NCBI GenBank assembly: GCA_948470475.1
Contig: OX419342.1
Coordinates: 5,733,212 to 5,797,211 of the forward strand
Reading direction: 5' to 3'
Source: Galaxea fascicularis
Lineage: Eukaryota; Cnidaria; Anthozoa; Scleractinia; Euphylliidae
Length of the DNA stretch: 64,000 bases
Numbering within the stretch: position 1 is the stretch's first letter; each line of letters starts with the position of its first letter. This document shows, piece after piece, positions 42,082 to 53,800 of the stretch. A model generated the notes under the pieces. The model did no database searches. It was not told the origin of the DNA and saw only the letters and a program-made list of their open reading frames with translations. Both the position numbers and the translations under genes were made by a program.

Positions 42082-43869
42082 ATGTCTTCTTTAAGATGTA
42101 AAATGATTACCAAAGTGAACTACATTCTCACTGTTTTGCTCTGCGTCAGTTTTTGCACCATGTATGTGGACGCTGTGGAGACTCCGACCACTTTAGAAGG
42201 CAAGAAAGAGGACGAGATGGAAAACACACACAAGACTGACAGTCTGAGCATGCTCATACTTATCACCCTTTTGATCATCAACGTCCTTATGATCTGGCTT
42301 TTCAAGATCCGTAGATTCGAGTTCTTTCACGAAACTGGCGTCGCCATGATCCTGGGCGTGCTGGTGGGTGCCATAATCAAGTATTCCGAGAGTCATAGCC
42401 ATAGAAAACCGCTGGCTGTCAAATTAAAAAATTGCGAGAATATAACCATAGCACCAAAGAACGTTTATGTGAGTATCAACGGTACGGAGTACTCTTACAC
42501 TCTTACTGGAATTCGCTTCCCACCTCATACGTCTCCATCAGACGAAGGCAACGAAATTGAATCGAAATCCTCTTTTAATCCAGAAATATTTTTTTACGTG
42601 CTTCTGCCTCCGATCATCTTCTACGCCGGGTACAGTTTTCAGAAGCGTTACTTTTTTCGGAATCTTGGCGCCATCATGACTTACGCCTTCCTTGGGACAA
42701 CGATATCCTGTATTGTCACAGGTTCTCTGGTCTTTGGCTTCAACGTTTGGACCGGCGTGACAGAAACGTTCGACTACGCGGAGTGCTTGTTGTTCGGTGC
42801 ATTAATCTCCGCCACAGATCCCGTGACCGTGCTGGCGATTTTTCACGATCTTCACGCAGATCTCGACATGTACGCGCTGGTTTTCGGTGAGAGCGTTCTC
42901 AACGACGCGGTTGCAATAGTTCTTTATCGAGCTATCGAAACCTACTTGGCGTACAACCAAAGCGACTTACGCGATTTCGACCTGCTCTCTTTCTTAAAAG
43001 CCATGGCGGATTTTGTGGCCATTTTCATTGGTTCTTTCACTATAGGCACTGGAATGTCGTGCGTGAATGCACTCGTGACAAAGCTCACAAAAATAGGGAG
43101 TTTTCCCATCTTAGAAACAGCGCTATTTTTTCTCATGTCTTATTGCACTTTCTTAGCAGCTGAACTATCGAATTGGTCAGGGATTGTAGCTGTGCTCTTT
43201 TGTGGAATCACTCAACAGCATTATACGTATAGAAATCTCACAGAAGAATCGCGAGCGCGAACAAAGCAAACCTTTGAGCTCCTAAACTTTTTAGCTGAGA
43301 CGTTCATATTTTCTTACATCGGTCTGTCTGTTTTTGCCTTTACAAGTCACCAGTGGAATGCTGGCTTCATCGGTTGGTCATTCATGGCCATACAGGTTGG
43401 ACGAGCCCTTAACATTTATCCTCTTTCTCTGTTTTTGAACTTCGGAAGAACGAGAAAAATACCGTTAAACGTTCAACACATGATGTTCTTCTCTGGATTA
43501 CGCGGTGCCATCGCGTTTGCTTTAGCCGTGAGAAACACCGTCTCCATTCCACGGCAGATGATGCTAACAACGACTCTCATCATCGTCATAGTGTCTGTGA
43601 TAGTGTGCGGAGGTGTAACCATGCCTGTTCTGTCGTGTTTGAAAATAAAAACAGGCATTGATGAGCATGAGGAAGAAAAGCGAGCGCGCCGGTTGAGTCT
43701 TATCGACGTCAATGATCCTTCGGGGAGCACACCGCAGGAGAGAATAGAAAAGAAACAATATGAAAAGTCTTGGTTGGTTAGAGTTTGGTCGAATTTTGAT
43801 GAGAAGTACCTGACCCCAATCTTCGTTGAGGAAAGTCAGTTGCAGGCATCGTCTTCAAGCATGGATTAA
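42082..43869 (+). CDS. SLC9A6/7/9: Organellar Na+/H+ exchanger (NHE6/7/9 group)
   Basis: This 595-codon single-exon gene encodes a cation/proton antiporter of the SLC9A6/7/9 group, which exchanges luminal H+ for Na+ or K+ in endosomes and the trans-Golgi. It has a hydrophobic N-terminus (about 13-30), a first core helix (about 56-75), the amiloride-region motif FFYVLLPPIIFYAGYSF (170-186), TDPVTVLA (245-252), the ion-binding FGESVLNDAVAIVLY (268-282) with the Asn274-Asp275 pair, Arg440, GLRGAIAFALA (472-482), and a short cytosolic tail from about 520. The FHETG and GLRGAIAFALA blocks match NHE6/7/9 rather than plasma-membrane NHE1-5. N-glycosylation sites (119, 133) sit in the long loop before the amiloride motif. 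Lack of introns contrasts with the many introns of vertebrate relatives. The tail is short for the group. Confidence 0.94.
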   Translation: MSSLRCKMITKVNYILTVLLCVSFCTMYVDAVETPTTLEGKKEDEMENTHKTDSLSMLILITLLIINVLMIWLFKIRRFEFFHETGVAMILGVLVGAIIKYSESHSHRKPLAVKLKNCENITIAPKNVYVSINGTEYSYTLTGIRFPPHTSPSDEGNEIESKSSFNPEIFFYVLLPPIIFYAGYSFQKRYFFRNLGAIMTYAFLGTTISCIVTGSLVFGFNVWTGVTETFDYAECLLFGALISATDPVTVLAIFHDLHADLDMYALVFGESVLNDAVAIVLYRAIETYLAYNQSDLRDFDLLSFLKAMADFVAIFIGSFTIGTGMSCVNALVTKLTKIGSFPILETALFFLMSYCTFLAAELSNWSGIVAVLFCGITQQHYTYRNLTEESRARTKQTFELLNFLAETFIFSYIGLSVFAFTSHQWNAGFIGWSFMAIQVGRALNIYPLSLFLNFGRTRKIPLNVQHMMFFSGLRGAIAFALAVRNTVSIPRQMMLTTTLIIVIVSVIVCGGVTMPVLSCLKIKTGIDEHEEEKRARRLSLIDVNDPSGSTPQERIEKKQYEKSWLVRVWSNFDEKYLTPIFVEESQLQASSSSMD

Positions 43870-45631
43870 AGAGGCCCCATTAGAGGCTATCGGGATACGG
43901 GATATTTGGAGGGGGGTTAACGGGATACGGGATTTTATAAAAGAGATTCCGGGACATCGAAACTAGCATTATTGGGATACAGACTACAGGAATTAGCAGG
44001 ATAAGACGAAAAATTAATGAGATACGGGATACTGAGACCCCTCTTCCTCCCACCCCCCCCCCCTCCCTGATGTGGCCTCGTTACACAAATGTAAAACAAA
44101 GTACAGCTACAGAGAACACCGGTTTCTATTCCCCTGTTCGTTCTAATTACAAGTAAAATTGCTCCTGCTTTCAAACAAGTTCAACAGTCGAACTCAAGAA
44201 AGCTCGTGGATAATCCTGCCCAAATAACCAGCCATATCTTAAGACTGTTTCTTTATAGCGGGATCTAGTCACTATGACTCAGGTGTCAGTAAACTCGGTG
44301 GTCGAACTGCTAAAAGTTTGGATTTTCACTTTACCCAACAGGAAGTCTTTGTTTCTGTCATGATCCCTTTGGTCAATAACAAGCTGGTTCCTGGTAGATT
44401 AAGGGTGCGTTCTGGCAGAAATTGGAGGTAAATGGGGTGAATTGGGAATTAAAGAAAGAGCAGGAAACTGAGAATATGCACGTAAATCGGTCTTTGTCTA
44501 CTAATTATTGACTTTAAATCATAATTTTCAGCAACCGTCAAAGGAAATATCTTCCAGTTTTCCGTAATTTTCAATTCTCGCCCCCCTCCCCATCTTCTGC
44601 TACTTTAAAACAATCCAAAAATCATAACAAAAAATTCACAAACATTGAAAGGACTCCAACCTAATGGCGCCATTATTTGACTGAATTAAATCGAGGCGAG
44701 ATTATTTGAGGAAAAGGGCTGAAATGTACGAAAAACAAGGCATTTAACTGGAGTGCCTCCTTAAATTTGGGTTTTCATTAGGTGAATTTGCAGTTTTTCT
44801 ATCGGAGTTTTCAAAATAATTTTACATTTTATCCTTTAATGTCCCTATGGGCCCTGACAGTAAGCTGTAATTGTTACTTAGAAAGAAGTAATTTTGTCTC
44901 TGGGTACGTGATCTTTTGGAAGGAATTGGAATGAGAAGTTGACCATTTTAGCAATTCTACTAAGTCTGTATTCTGGAAAAAGAAAGATAAGATCCAAGAA
45001 AAACATCAGGATGACTGTTATAAACCAAAACTAAATCGGAAGGAATCGGCGAGAGCATGACTGCAGTTTATTTTTTATTAAATAAATTTTGTATTATAGC
45101 TAACTCTTGTGAATTAAAATGAAGCGTGTTTCTCTTCATTCTTGCAATTGTTTTGTTCAAACGTCTGAAAAGGAACCACTAAGCGAAAAATAATCCTCTA
45201 TAACTTTTCGCTGGGAATCAAAGATTCAGCTAAAGTAACAAAACATGGTAAGAGAGCTAAAGATTTTCTACTGAGAACCAAATTCAAGAACACGAAAACG
45301 CGCTCAATAATAACGTCCACAAACATCAAGGTAACATTAAGTTTAGCTTTCGTCTCGGTCTTATTTTTTAAGTTTCTGTGTAAATCTAGTACGCATGCGT
45401 TATTTGTAACCCAGTTTGGTTTCCAAGGCTTATCAACCACTTGATAGCTTCCTGGACCTCTTTTCTAATTGTCTTTCTACTTGTCTACTCCGGAGAGAAA
45501 CGACTGTTTGTCAAAAAAGCTAAGAAATTTCCTTGTCGGGCTCATACACACGCTTTGAAAACGGAAGGCCTTACGTATGAAGTAGCTCCAAGGATAGCAT
45601 TGACTAAAACTGTTCCAGTCAAGTTGATTTT
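43870..45631. other. Intergenic region between convergent genes
   Basis: The NHE gene and the peroxidase converge here. From about 43890 to 44035 the phrase GGGATACGGGAT recurs several times, a degenerate tandem repeat, followed by a C-run at 44050-44062. The rest is AT-rich with no recognisable gene. Confidence 0.5.
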
Positions 45632-45916
45632 TCACTTCAATTCCACACTTTTGTCGACATAGATACTACGTCTGAGCCGCAATCGGAACCAAAGTCTAAG
45701 AGAGAAGGCAAACAACACCACGGCGAAGAGAAAGAAAATTACACACGTTACTATGAGAGCAGTGGTCTGCCCTTTGTTTGCAGTATTAGCATCCGTCACT
45801 GAGGTCGACCGTGCGTTACAATCTTGCTTTTGCTTGGACAAAGCTTGTTCAAGACTTCTCAATTTCTGCTCAACGTTCGTGCAACTTTCGGTGACGCTCT
45901 CGTTATGCGGTACACA
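45632..45916 (-). CDS. Peroxidase last exon: stalk, membrane span, short tail
   Basis: After a GATTTTCAG acceptor, 94 codons encode a Cys-containing segment, a heptad-like stalk ([15 protein letters not shown]), a Ser/Thr/Asn-rich stretch, and a single hydrophobic span ([20 protein letters not shown]). A basic stop-transfer sequence ([10 protein letters not shown]) and 11 more residues follow. The stop is the TGA at 45632-45634. A type I orientation with the peroxidase outside is predicted. Confidence 0.85.
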   Translation of the reverse strand, partial: CVPHNESVTESCTNVEQKLRSLEQALSKQKQDCNARSTSVTDANTANKGQTTALIVTCVIFFLFAVVLFAFSLRLWFRLRLRRSIYVDKSVELK

Positions 45917-47790
45917 CTGAAAATCTTTTACGCTTGCGCAGTATTGTGTGGAGAAGAACACGTGACTTGGTGCGTTTTTGAAGCCTGTGTTGAGGCGGAT
46001 GATTACACCAAGTGTCAAGGAATGAACCCGGTCGATTTCCTGTCGATGACAACCAAAGGCAAGTGTGAATTAACAGGTTTCTTTTTCAATTAAGATTTAC
46101 GTTACCCTGTCCATCGTCACTGTTTTCGCGATTTCAGTGATTTCTTCTAGATTCGATCGGACGCAATCAAATCGATTAAGTTGGTTTAAAAGAAGATCGG
46201 AATAAACAGGCAATAACACTGACTGAAAAATAATCCTATGAAAAGCCTTTCCTCTAACAAGTAATACAAGAAAAAAAAAAGAGTTACCTCTTTGGACAGA
46301 TGTCGTTCGTACCAAAACCTGTCACCGTCTCTGATTCTCAGGAAATTACGCATTACGATTCTGCAAGAAAAGAAAACTTTCCATAATTATTTCACGCTAT
46401 AGCTAGTAGACCTAGTGTAGTTAAACACCTAAGAATACACCCAGTGGTCACCAGTGTGTCATCTAAAATAGCACCTGTTAATTTGATATAGCTTTGCAAT
46501 AGTTCATTTTTCAGTTGTGTGTTCAGTGACCATCGAGCAAGAAGCGAAGCTGGAGGTGACCTTGTTTTGACACAAACCTCTCTGTCTTTCCCATTTAAGT
46601 GTGGAGTAGTCGCCAGCCTCGTTTCCATTCATTGGCCAGGTCTCGAAGCATGAAACTGGAAGATGAGCTATTTCATGAGCTGTAGAGAGTAAAAAAGCTT
46701 CTACTCTTTGACTTAAATTAATCGCACCCACGAATGGAATGAACTCAAGCGACGGCGTCAGTCAGAAAACAAAAGAAACTTTTCAAAGTCCAAATTCCTC
46801 GCGTCTTTACAAGTCACAAGCGATGCACGTGACATTTTCTAAACAAAAAGCCTGCTCGAAAAGAATCTACTCAATTCCTGAACAAAAGCGATTGCCTCGC
46901 TGCGCAATAAAGGTAATGTACTTCCGTCCTCTAAAGCGGTTTTCAAATAAACTTACGTCCTAAAAGTCGATCCCAGTTCACTGCCATCCTCATGGTCCTC
47001 GGCCAAGCCTCCAACCCAAAGGTCAATATTGTCTCTCTCTTGATAAAGCCCCTTCATTTTTTGGACAATCACGGAATCCTTCGCGATGTCGGAGAAACTT
47101 GTAATTTCTTCACAAAAGAACATTAGTAGTCAAGCACGGAATGGTGACTTAAAAACGTTGTATTGGTCAACGATAACTTAAAATTGGCTCAGAAGGTACT
47201 CCCATATATAAGCTACAGTGGTATGTGCCAATGAGAGAGGTGTGGTTTAAGCCACGGCTACACGAGCGATTTTTTCATTGCGATGATGATGCGATTTTTT
47301 TTCTGGAAATTGTCGCGTCGCTGGCGCGCATTGGTGGCTACACTAGTGACAAAGTCTGTGATTTTGTCGCGAAGAGTTGAACCCATTGAATATCTCAGGC
47401 TTTTTTTTCTGTGATTTTTTAGCTGTCGCCATCGCAGCACTCTCGCGAGGGTGGCTACACGTTAATAGGGAGGTTGAGCAACAGTGACGGCGACGGCGAC
47501 GGCAACGAGAACGTCATTTCAAAATATAACTTCTCGTTTTCAAACTTTTTCGTGATTATTGCAATTTGTTTAACATGCAAAATGTTGGCGAGCTGTCCAG
47601 GGTCTAAATTACTGTGAACGGTGTAAAAGCAAAGAAAAAGAAAGAAGACTTTGCGGTAATGCGCTCACGTTCTCGAGATAACCTAAAATTTGGTCATTTC
47701 ACGTTGTTGTTTTGCAGAGGACGGCAAAGAAATGTACGCACGTGCAGAGCGATTGTTTTTGCTCATTAAGCCTATTGTTTCGTGGCGTTC

Positions 47791-47842
<52 letters not shown>

Positions 47843-50800
47843 CCTCGTTGCTTAAACTCCCTCTTTTCAACGCGCGCTGGCGACGCGACAAATTCAGCCG
47901 GAAAAATCCAGTTAAATCGCATCACCATCGATCGCAAGCAAGTTTTCAGTTGAGTGTCGAACCAAGTAAATAACGTTTGCTTTGGTTTTGTATTGTTTCG
48001 CTCTGTGATTGGTCAGCAAAACTCGCGCTACTTTTTCAACCCATAAGAAGCAAATATATGATTTGAAATAGGATTTCAGACTTCATCGGCACTCACTCCT
48101 GTCGAAAATAAACAGAGAACCCCACCCCTACTCAGAAAAACTGGTCGGCTAACAAGTAAACTATTTAAAGGAGCAATGAAAATGTAAAGGTTGTGGGATA
48201 TGGCTTAGAGTGACAGCTTAACTGGACACATTAATTTGTTAGGTATTCTCACTATTTAAAGAAGTGACAACTCCCTTTCAACGATTACCTCAAGTTTTCT
48301 GCTTAACTAGTGAAGCGGTCCTATCTTACTGAATCGGGGGTAGAAGGGAAACATTGAATATCGTACTTGAAAATCTTAGGAATATTGAATATTTACCTGA
48401 AAATGTACGGAATACGGAATATTTCAATAAAACACACGCAAGTGAGAATAGGAAATACTCAGCCAGCTTAATAAATTTATTAAAATAATAACGAATATCC
48501 TCCGAAATATTATAAAGGAATGGGAATATTCACCCTTAGAGAACAGTGAAATACGGAATATCTTAAGTTGAAATATTCCCCTTGTACCCCCGATACTGAC
48601 GTGCTACTTTCGTGACGCATTAAGGAGGACGAAAGGGAGGACATTTACTTTAGCTGAACGGGCGTGACTTTCGTTAAATTGTCATCATCATCCTCATCTT
48701 TATCTTATATGCAAATCCATGCCGGACAGTATGCTAAAGGTGAAGTGTCAAAAATCTGAAATAAGAGGCTGTCGAGGCTTGCCGTTAACACAAGGAATAT
48801 TTCCAGTATATATGCAAAAGAAAACCAATCAGATACAAAATGGCTAAACCGCGACCTGTAACGTCGATTACTTTTGCGGTTAGTGATTTCTTCTCGCGGT
48901 TTCATCACGCGTCTGATTAGTTGAAGAGCAATAAACATTCCAGAATGAGTTTTCAGTGTCTGAGTTTCAAAGTAAAAGACGTTATAGGCTCGAGAATTAC
49001 CAATGACTTTTGTGGGCTCATTTCAGGTGTTTGTCTTTGTGTTTGTGTATTTGATAAGCAGTGATGTCAAACTACAGAGTCCAGCCGTTACTGCCGACTT
49101 CTTTTTCGAATTTTTACAGAGCTATCAAGTATTAATATTAGTATTAGAAACAATTAAAAAACTAGACAGGGCTTAACTGCGGTGATTCATTAATTGAATA
49201 CGTGATGTCTCAGCGCTGCGTTTACTAGAACCATCTCAAATATTGTATATGTACATCCGCAAAATTCACACTCTTTCCTGTCATTCCCGGTGTGACTGTT
49301 GTGCTCCCTGACTTTTTCATACTTCTATTCTAATTTCTTCCCCTTGTTGCAGCATTGCTTCCCGGTTACTTTAACAACGAAGGTTGTATTAAATTTTTCT
49401 GCTGCCAATATTAGTAATTCGACTCAAAGTTTTCGCTGCGTCGATTTTACTTTTTAATTATTAAAATGGTTTTCTTAGCTCGCTTGTATGTTGTCAGTTT
49501 TTTTTTTTTTTTTTTTTTTTTGCAAATTTGCATGTTGTCAAGATATATTTAAAGAGTGGTAGGGTCTATGTCAGGAGGTTTTGAATTAATGACGTATCAG
49601 AGCGAACCAAGGTGATAACAAGTACATAGAGTTTTCATTTTATGAAGATTGGCGCAGCCGGGACGCCCGTGCTCATCAAACGCTATACAAGATCCTTCCT
49701 GTCGAGGCGTACAATAGGCCGTAATCTCTTAAGGCTAAGAGATCATTTTGCGCACACTGACAATCGGTGTTTTGTGCATGGGTTTGATCTAAGCTGTGGT
49801 AATGCAGAACTTTACGGGAATCAACGCCGACACGGCGACTGTGGTGCCTGTTCATAGCGAGCAATGTCCAAATTCGAAACAACTTTCGACGCTTTCATCA
49901 TTTTTTGTTGCTTCTCTCGTTTTGGTATCAACGGTGAATGTCTTCACGCTTTTTGCTGCTCTAATCGGAAATTTCTTGATTGTGAAGGTGCTGGGAAGGG
50001 TCAGTTCTATCCACCCTCCAACACGGACACTGTTTTACTCGTTGACAGCTAGCGACCTATGCGTCGGCCTTATTGTTCAACCCTTAAATCTCATTTCCAT
50101 GATATCTAGCGTAACAGGCAATGCAACCCTTTGCTTTAGCGTGCTTCCTCATCTCAATGTGCTTGGATTCGCCATGTGTGGAATATCCCTGCTTACCACG
50201 ACGGAGATCAGCGTTGATAGACTATTAGCGATTCGTTTGAAACTCAGCTACAGACATGTGGTTTCTCTTCGCCGTGCACGCCTCGCTGTAGTAGTGACCT
50301 GGCTGGCGAGCTTGGCGTCTGGATTAACAAGCTTGTGGAGCAATGACGCCTTCATTAAGCTGCAGATAATCGGCGTGTTCCTTAGTATCACAGTGTCTAC
50401 TTTCAGCTACGTATGGATTCACGCAATTCTTCGCAAGCGAGCGAAACAAAAACAAGAAAGACATATAGCGTGGGACGCGCCAAGCCAGAGCGCCAGCGTA
50501 ACCAACAGTTTTTCAACTGTACGATACAAAAAAACGGTCTCCACTGCTCTCTGGGTGCACTGTGCGTTATTGCTGTGCTTTCTGCCTTACATGATAGTGG
50601 CAGCATTTTGGGCAGTTTACGGTGGAAACGAAGTGGTTATGATCTGCCATGCTTTTGCCCTCGCATTGCTGTACTTTAACTCTGCCTTAAACCCTGTCTT
50701 GTATTTTTGGAAGATTAAAGGAGTCAGGGATGGAATAAAAGAAATGCTGAACAATCACATCTGCAAATGATCGAAACGAGTCCGAGTCATGAATAAACTT

Positions 50801-53800
50801 GGAAAAAAACTGAGATAGAATGCTCTATTTGTTCGCAAGGATCAGCTTTTCCTCGATGAACTTACGACATTAAATTTCTCCTAACTTAAGCCATGGAAGA
50901 GAACGTCTAGGGGGCGGATCCAGGGGGGGTGGATTGGGTGGCTAGCCACCCCCCCCCCTTCGGAGAAGCCCACCATAAAAATCTAATATGTGAAAAAAAT
51001 GAAATACATGTATGGGTCCCAAAAAATATTTAGTATAGTTTGGTGGTCGACTGTATCAGCCACCCCCCATTAAAAAATCCTGGATCCGCGCCTATAGAAT
51101 TCCTCAAAAACTAAACAAATGGTGAAGGAAGTACGTCAACATTTTTTTTATTTGAGGATCGTCCTTTGAATAACATAGGGTCGATATAGGGCAATGGCTT
51201 TTGACTTGTACTAAAAGGATTTTTGAAATACAATTATCTTACACGTCAGTTTAATTCAGAAATCAGTCAAAAGCGCTAAAGAGGACTGGAAAATCTGCAT
51301 TTTAAAGCTAACAGTTAAAAATCTTGTATCAGTTAGTGCGTTTGTCACTTGATGGTCAAACAAATAAGTCTCAAGAAATGATCACACCGATTGAAATTGA
51401 AATAACCTTGACGAAAGAATACGTTCTTCTAATTCAGTGAAACCCAAGAAATATAGTAAACACATGTGGAGAGAATTTACATTTCGACCGCAGGTGTTAA
51501 AAGGTAAAGCCTTCAGTATTCTCTTAGACTCTAGATCTGTGTTAAAAAAAAAGGTGACAGACTTCACATGCTAGTTTATAAAGCTTGGGTGTGTGGGGAA
51601 TCAATACTGACCGTCAGAAAAAAAAATTCTGACCGTCAGTGTTTATTATTTAGTATTCATTCAGTGAATAAATTCGAAAAAAAATGATGCTGTTTGCTGC
51701 CTTTACGTTTGGTTAAAAGGCGATTTTAATCATCTTTTTGGAAATTTTGGGTGTCCTACACACATATAATTGAACGAAACGGCAGGTGCCATTGCCGTGG
51801 TCAAGTTTTCTTTTTCAACTCGTTTGAAAATTAGTTTCAGCTTTGAATAGAAATTCTGACAAACAAACACAAACAAAGCTCACCCCAAGCAGCTGGATAC
51901 CCTTAAAATCAGAAATCTAACCGTGGCAGATTTTTAGTTTGTAGTCTTTTGTTTATTTTTGACAATGGCAGGTTTTATGTTTGTTCATCTTTGCATCCAA
52001 TATTTTACTCGCCAAAGATAACTCGCATCCAAGTACTAAATTTTTTTCGCCTTTTTTTCTACAGAATCCTTTCAGCCAAAATGTATATCCGCCTAGTTTG
52101 GGAAGGCTGTGCCAGATCATGATATATACTGGGAAAAGAGAAAGAAGATGAAAAAATACGGAATAACACGCTTGAAAGAAAAAGGACCCGCTGTGCTTTA
52201 TACCTTCCTGATACCAGATTAAAAACATATATAGCTTCCTCAAGGCTCTTGCCGGGGTGCCAATACGCCACAACTAACTGATTCGTGATACATAATTTTA
52301 AAAAAAATAAATTAAATTAAATTAAAATGAAATGACCTTTATCTACCCTCGGCAGTATTTGGAGCACAAAAGGCTCGCGGTGCTGAGCAAATACACAAAA
52401 CAAATAATTCAAATGAACATAACGAGATTGCGGTTAAGAAACCTACGTAGCTGAGGCGAACCAATTGGCTAGCTTTACAAGCGTGGCCTAGAAGAACAAC
52501 TTCTCGAAACGTCAGTTAAAGCGGCCAGAGCGGGATCCGCAAAATTAAATTACAACTGCGACTCACTTACAAAGTGATTAATTTCATTTACACCTTCCTA
52601 TGTTAAATGTACTGTACATGGTTATGATTCTATTTCTCATTATTGCATCACTTGAAGGGAAGCTGAATAGCTGACTCGATTTTTTCCGGTATGAGTTTAC
52701 AGAGCTGAAAAGTAAAAAAACACTTAATCTCCGGCCAAAACGGCACAATATTGTAAGTAATGTTTAAAAAACGAGCAGCAGTGTTTTGTCGGGTTTAAAA
52801 AACATGAGGCAAAGCCTGGTGAACAAAAGACACAATTTCGAATTTTTGCGCTTTGTTATATAGAAAGTCGGATATGGCTACAGTTGAATTTGGCGTCCCG
52901 CAAGGCTCCATTCTTGGACCAGTAATTTTTAATCTCTACGTTGCTGATCTTCAGAAGGAATTACAGTGTGACTGTTATCAATATGCCGACGATACAACTT
53001 TCTATGTCCACTCGAAGCCCGGCGACTTGGACACCTCAGCAGCCCAAATAAATAAAACCATCGCAAGTCTGAAGAACTATTCTACTAGCTCTAATCTGGC
53101 TTTGAACCCAACTAAGACAACCTGGATGCTCATCTCCACACCTCAGATGTCACGCTATCATAGTTTAGAAGAACGGGATCTTCCTATTGTTTGCGGGGAC
53201 TCAGCGCTAAAGAGAATTTCTTGTACGAAGTTATTGGGTGTCCACATGAATCAACATCTCTCATGGAACACACACGTGGATTCTCTGTTAAGCTCGTCAT
53301 ATGGGACTCTCTCCATTCTGCGTAGGCTCAAAAATCTAGCGCCATTTCACGTTAGAAAACATCTTGCAGAGAGCCTAGTTCTCTCAAAGCTGAACTATGC
53401 TTGCACGGTATTTCATCCCTTGCCTATTTATCTAGAAAAGCGTCTCCAACGTCTACAAAATGCGTGTGCTGGCTTTGTCATAAAGAAATTTGCAGGTCTC
53501 GAGGATATTATTAAGTTAAACTGGTTACCAGTTAAAGAAAACGTTGAATTCAACATTCTCAAACTTGCTCATAAATCATTATACGACAACAATAGCTTTC
53601 CTGAGTATCTGAAACTGACTCTCCATGAAGTAACTGCTTATAACTTAAGATCATCAACAGCACCCGTACTCTTTACTCCTAGAGAATCAGGAACTTTCCA
53701 GCACTCGGCGGCAACGCTGTTCAATAGACTTCCGATAGCAACAAGAAACATCTTAGAACATAATGCTTTTTGCCGTAGTGCTAAGAAGCATCTGTTTGTG

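Noticed and set aside
47683..47973. Frames with Arg-Gln or Leu-Pro repeats on both strands.
   Set aside because: They are translations of the (GTTGCC)n array.
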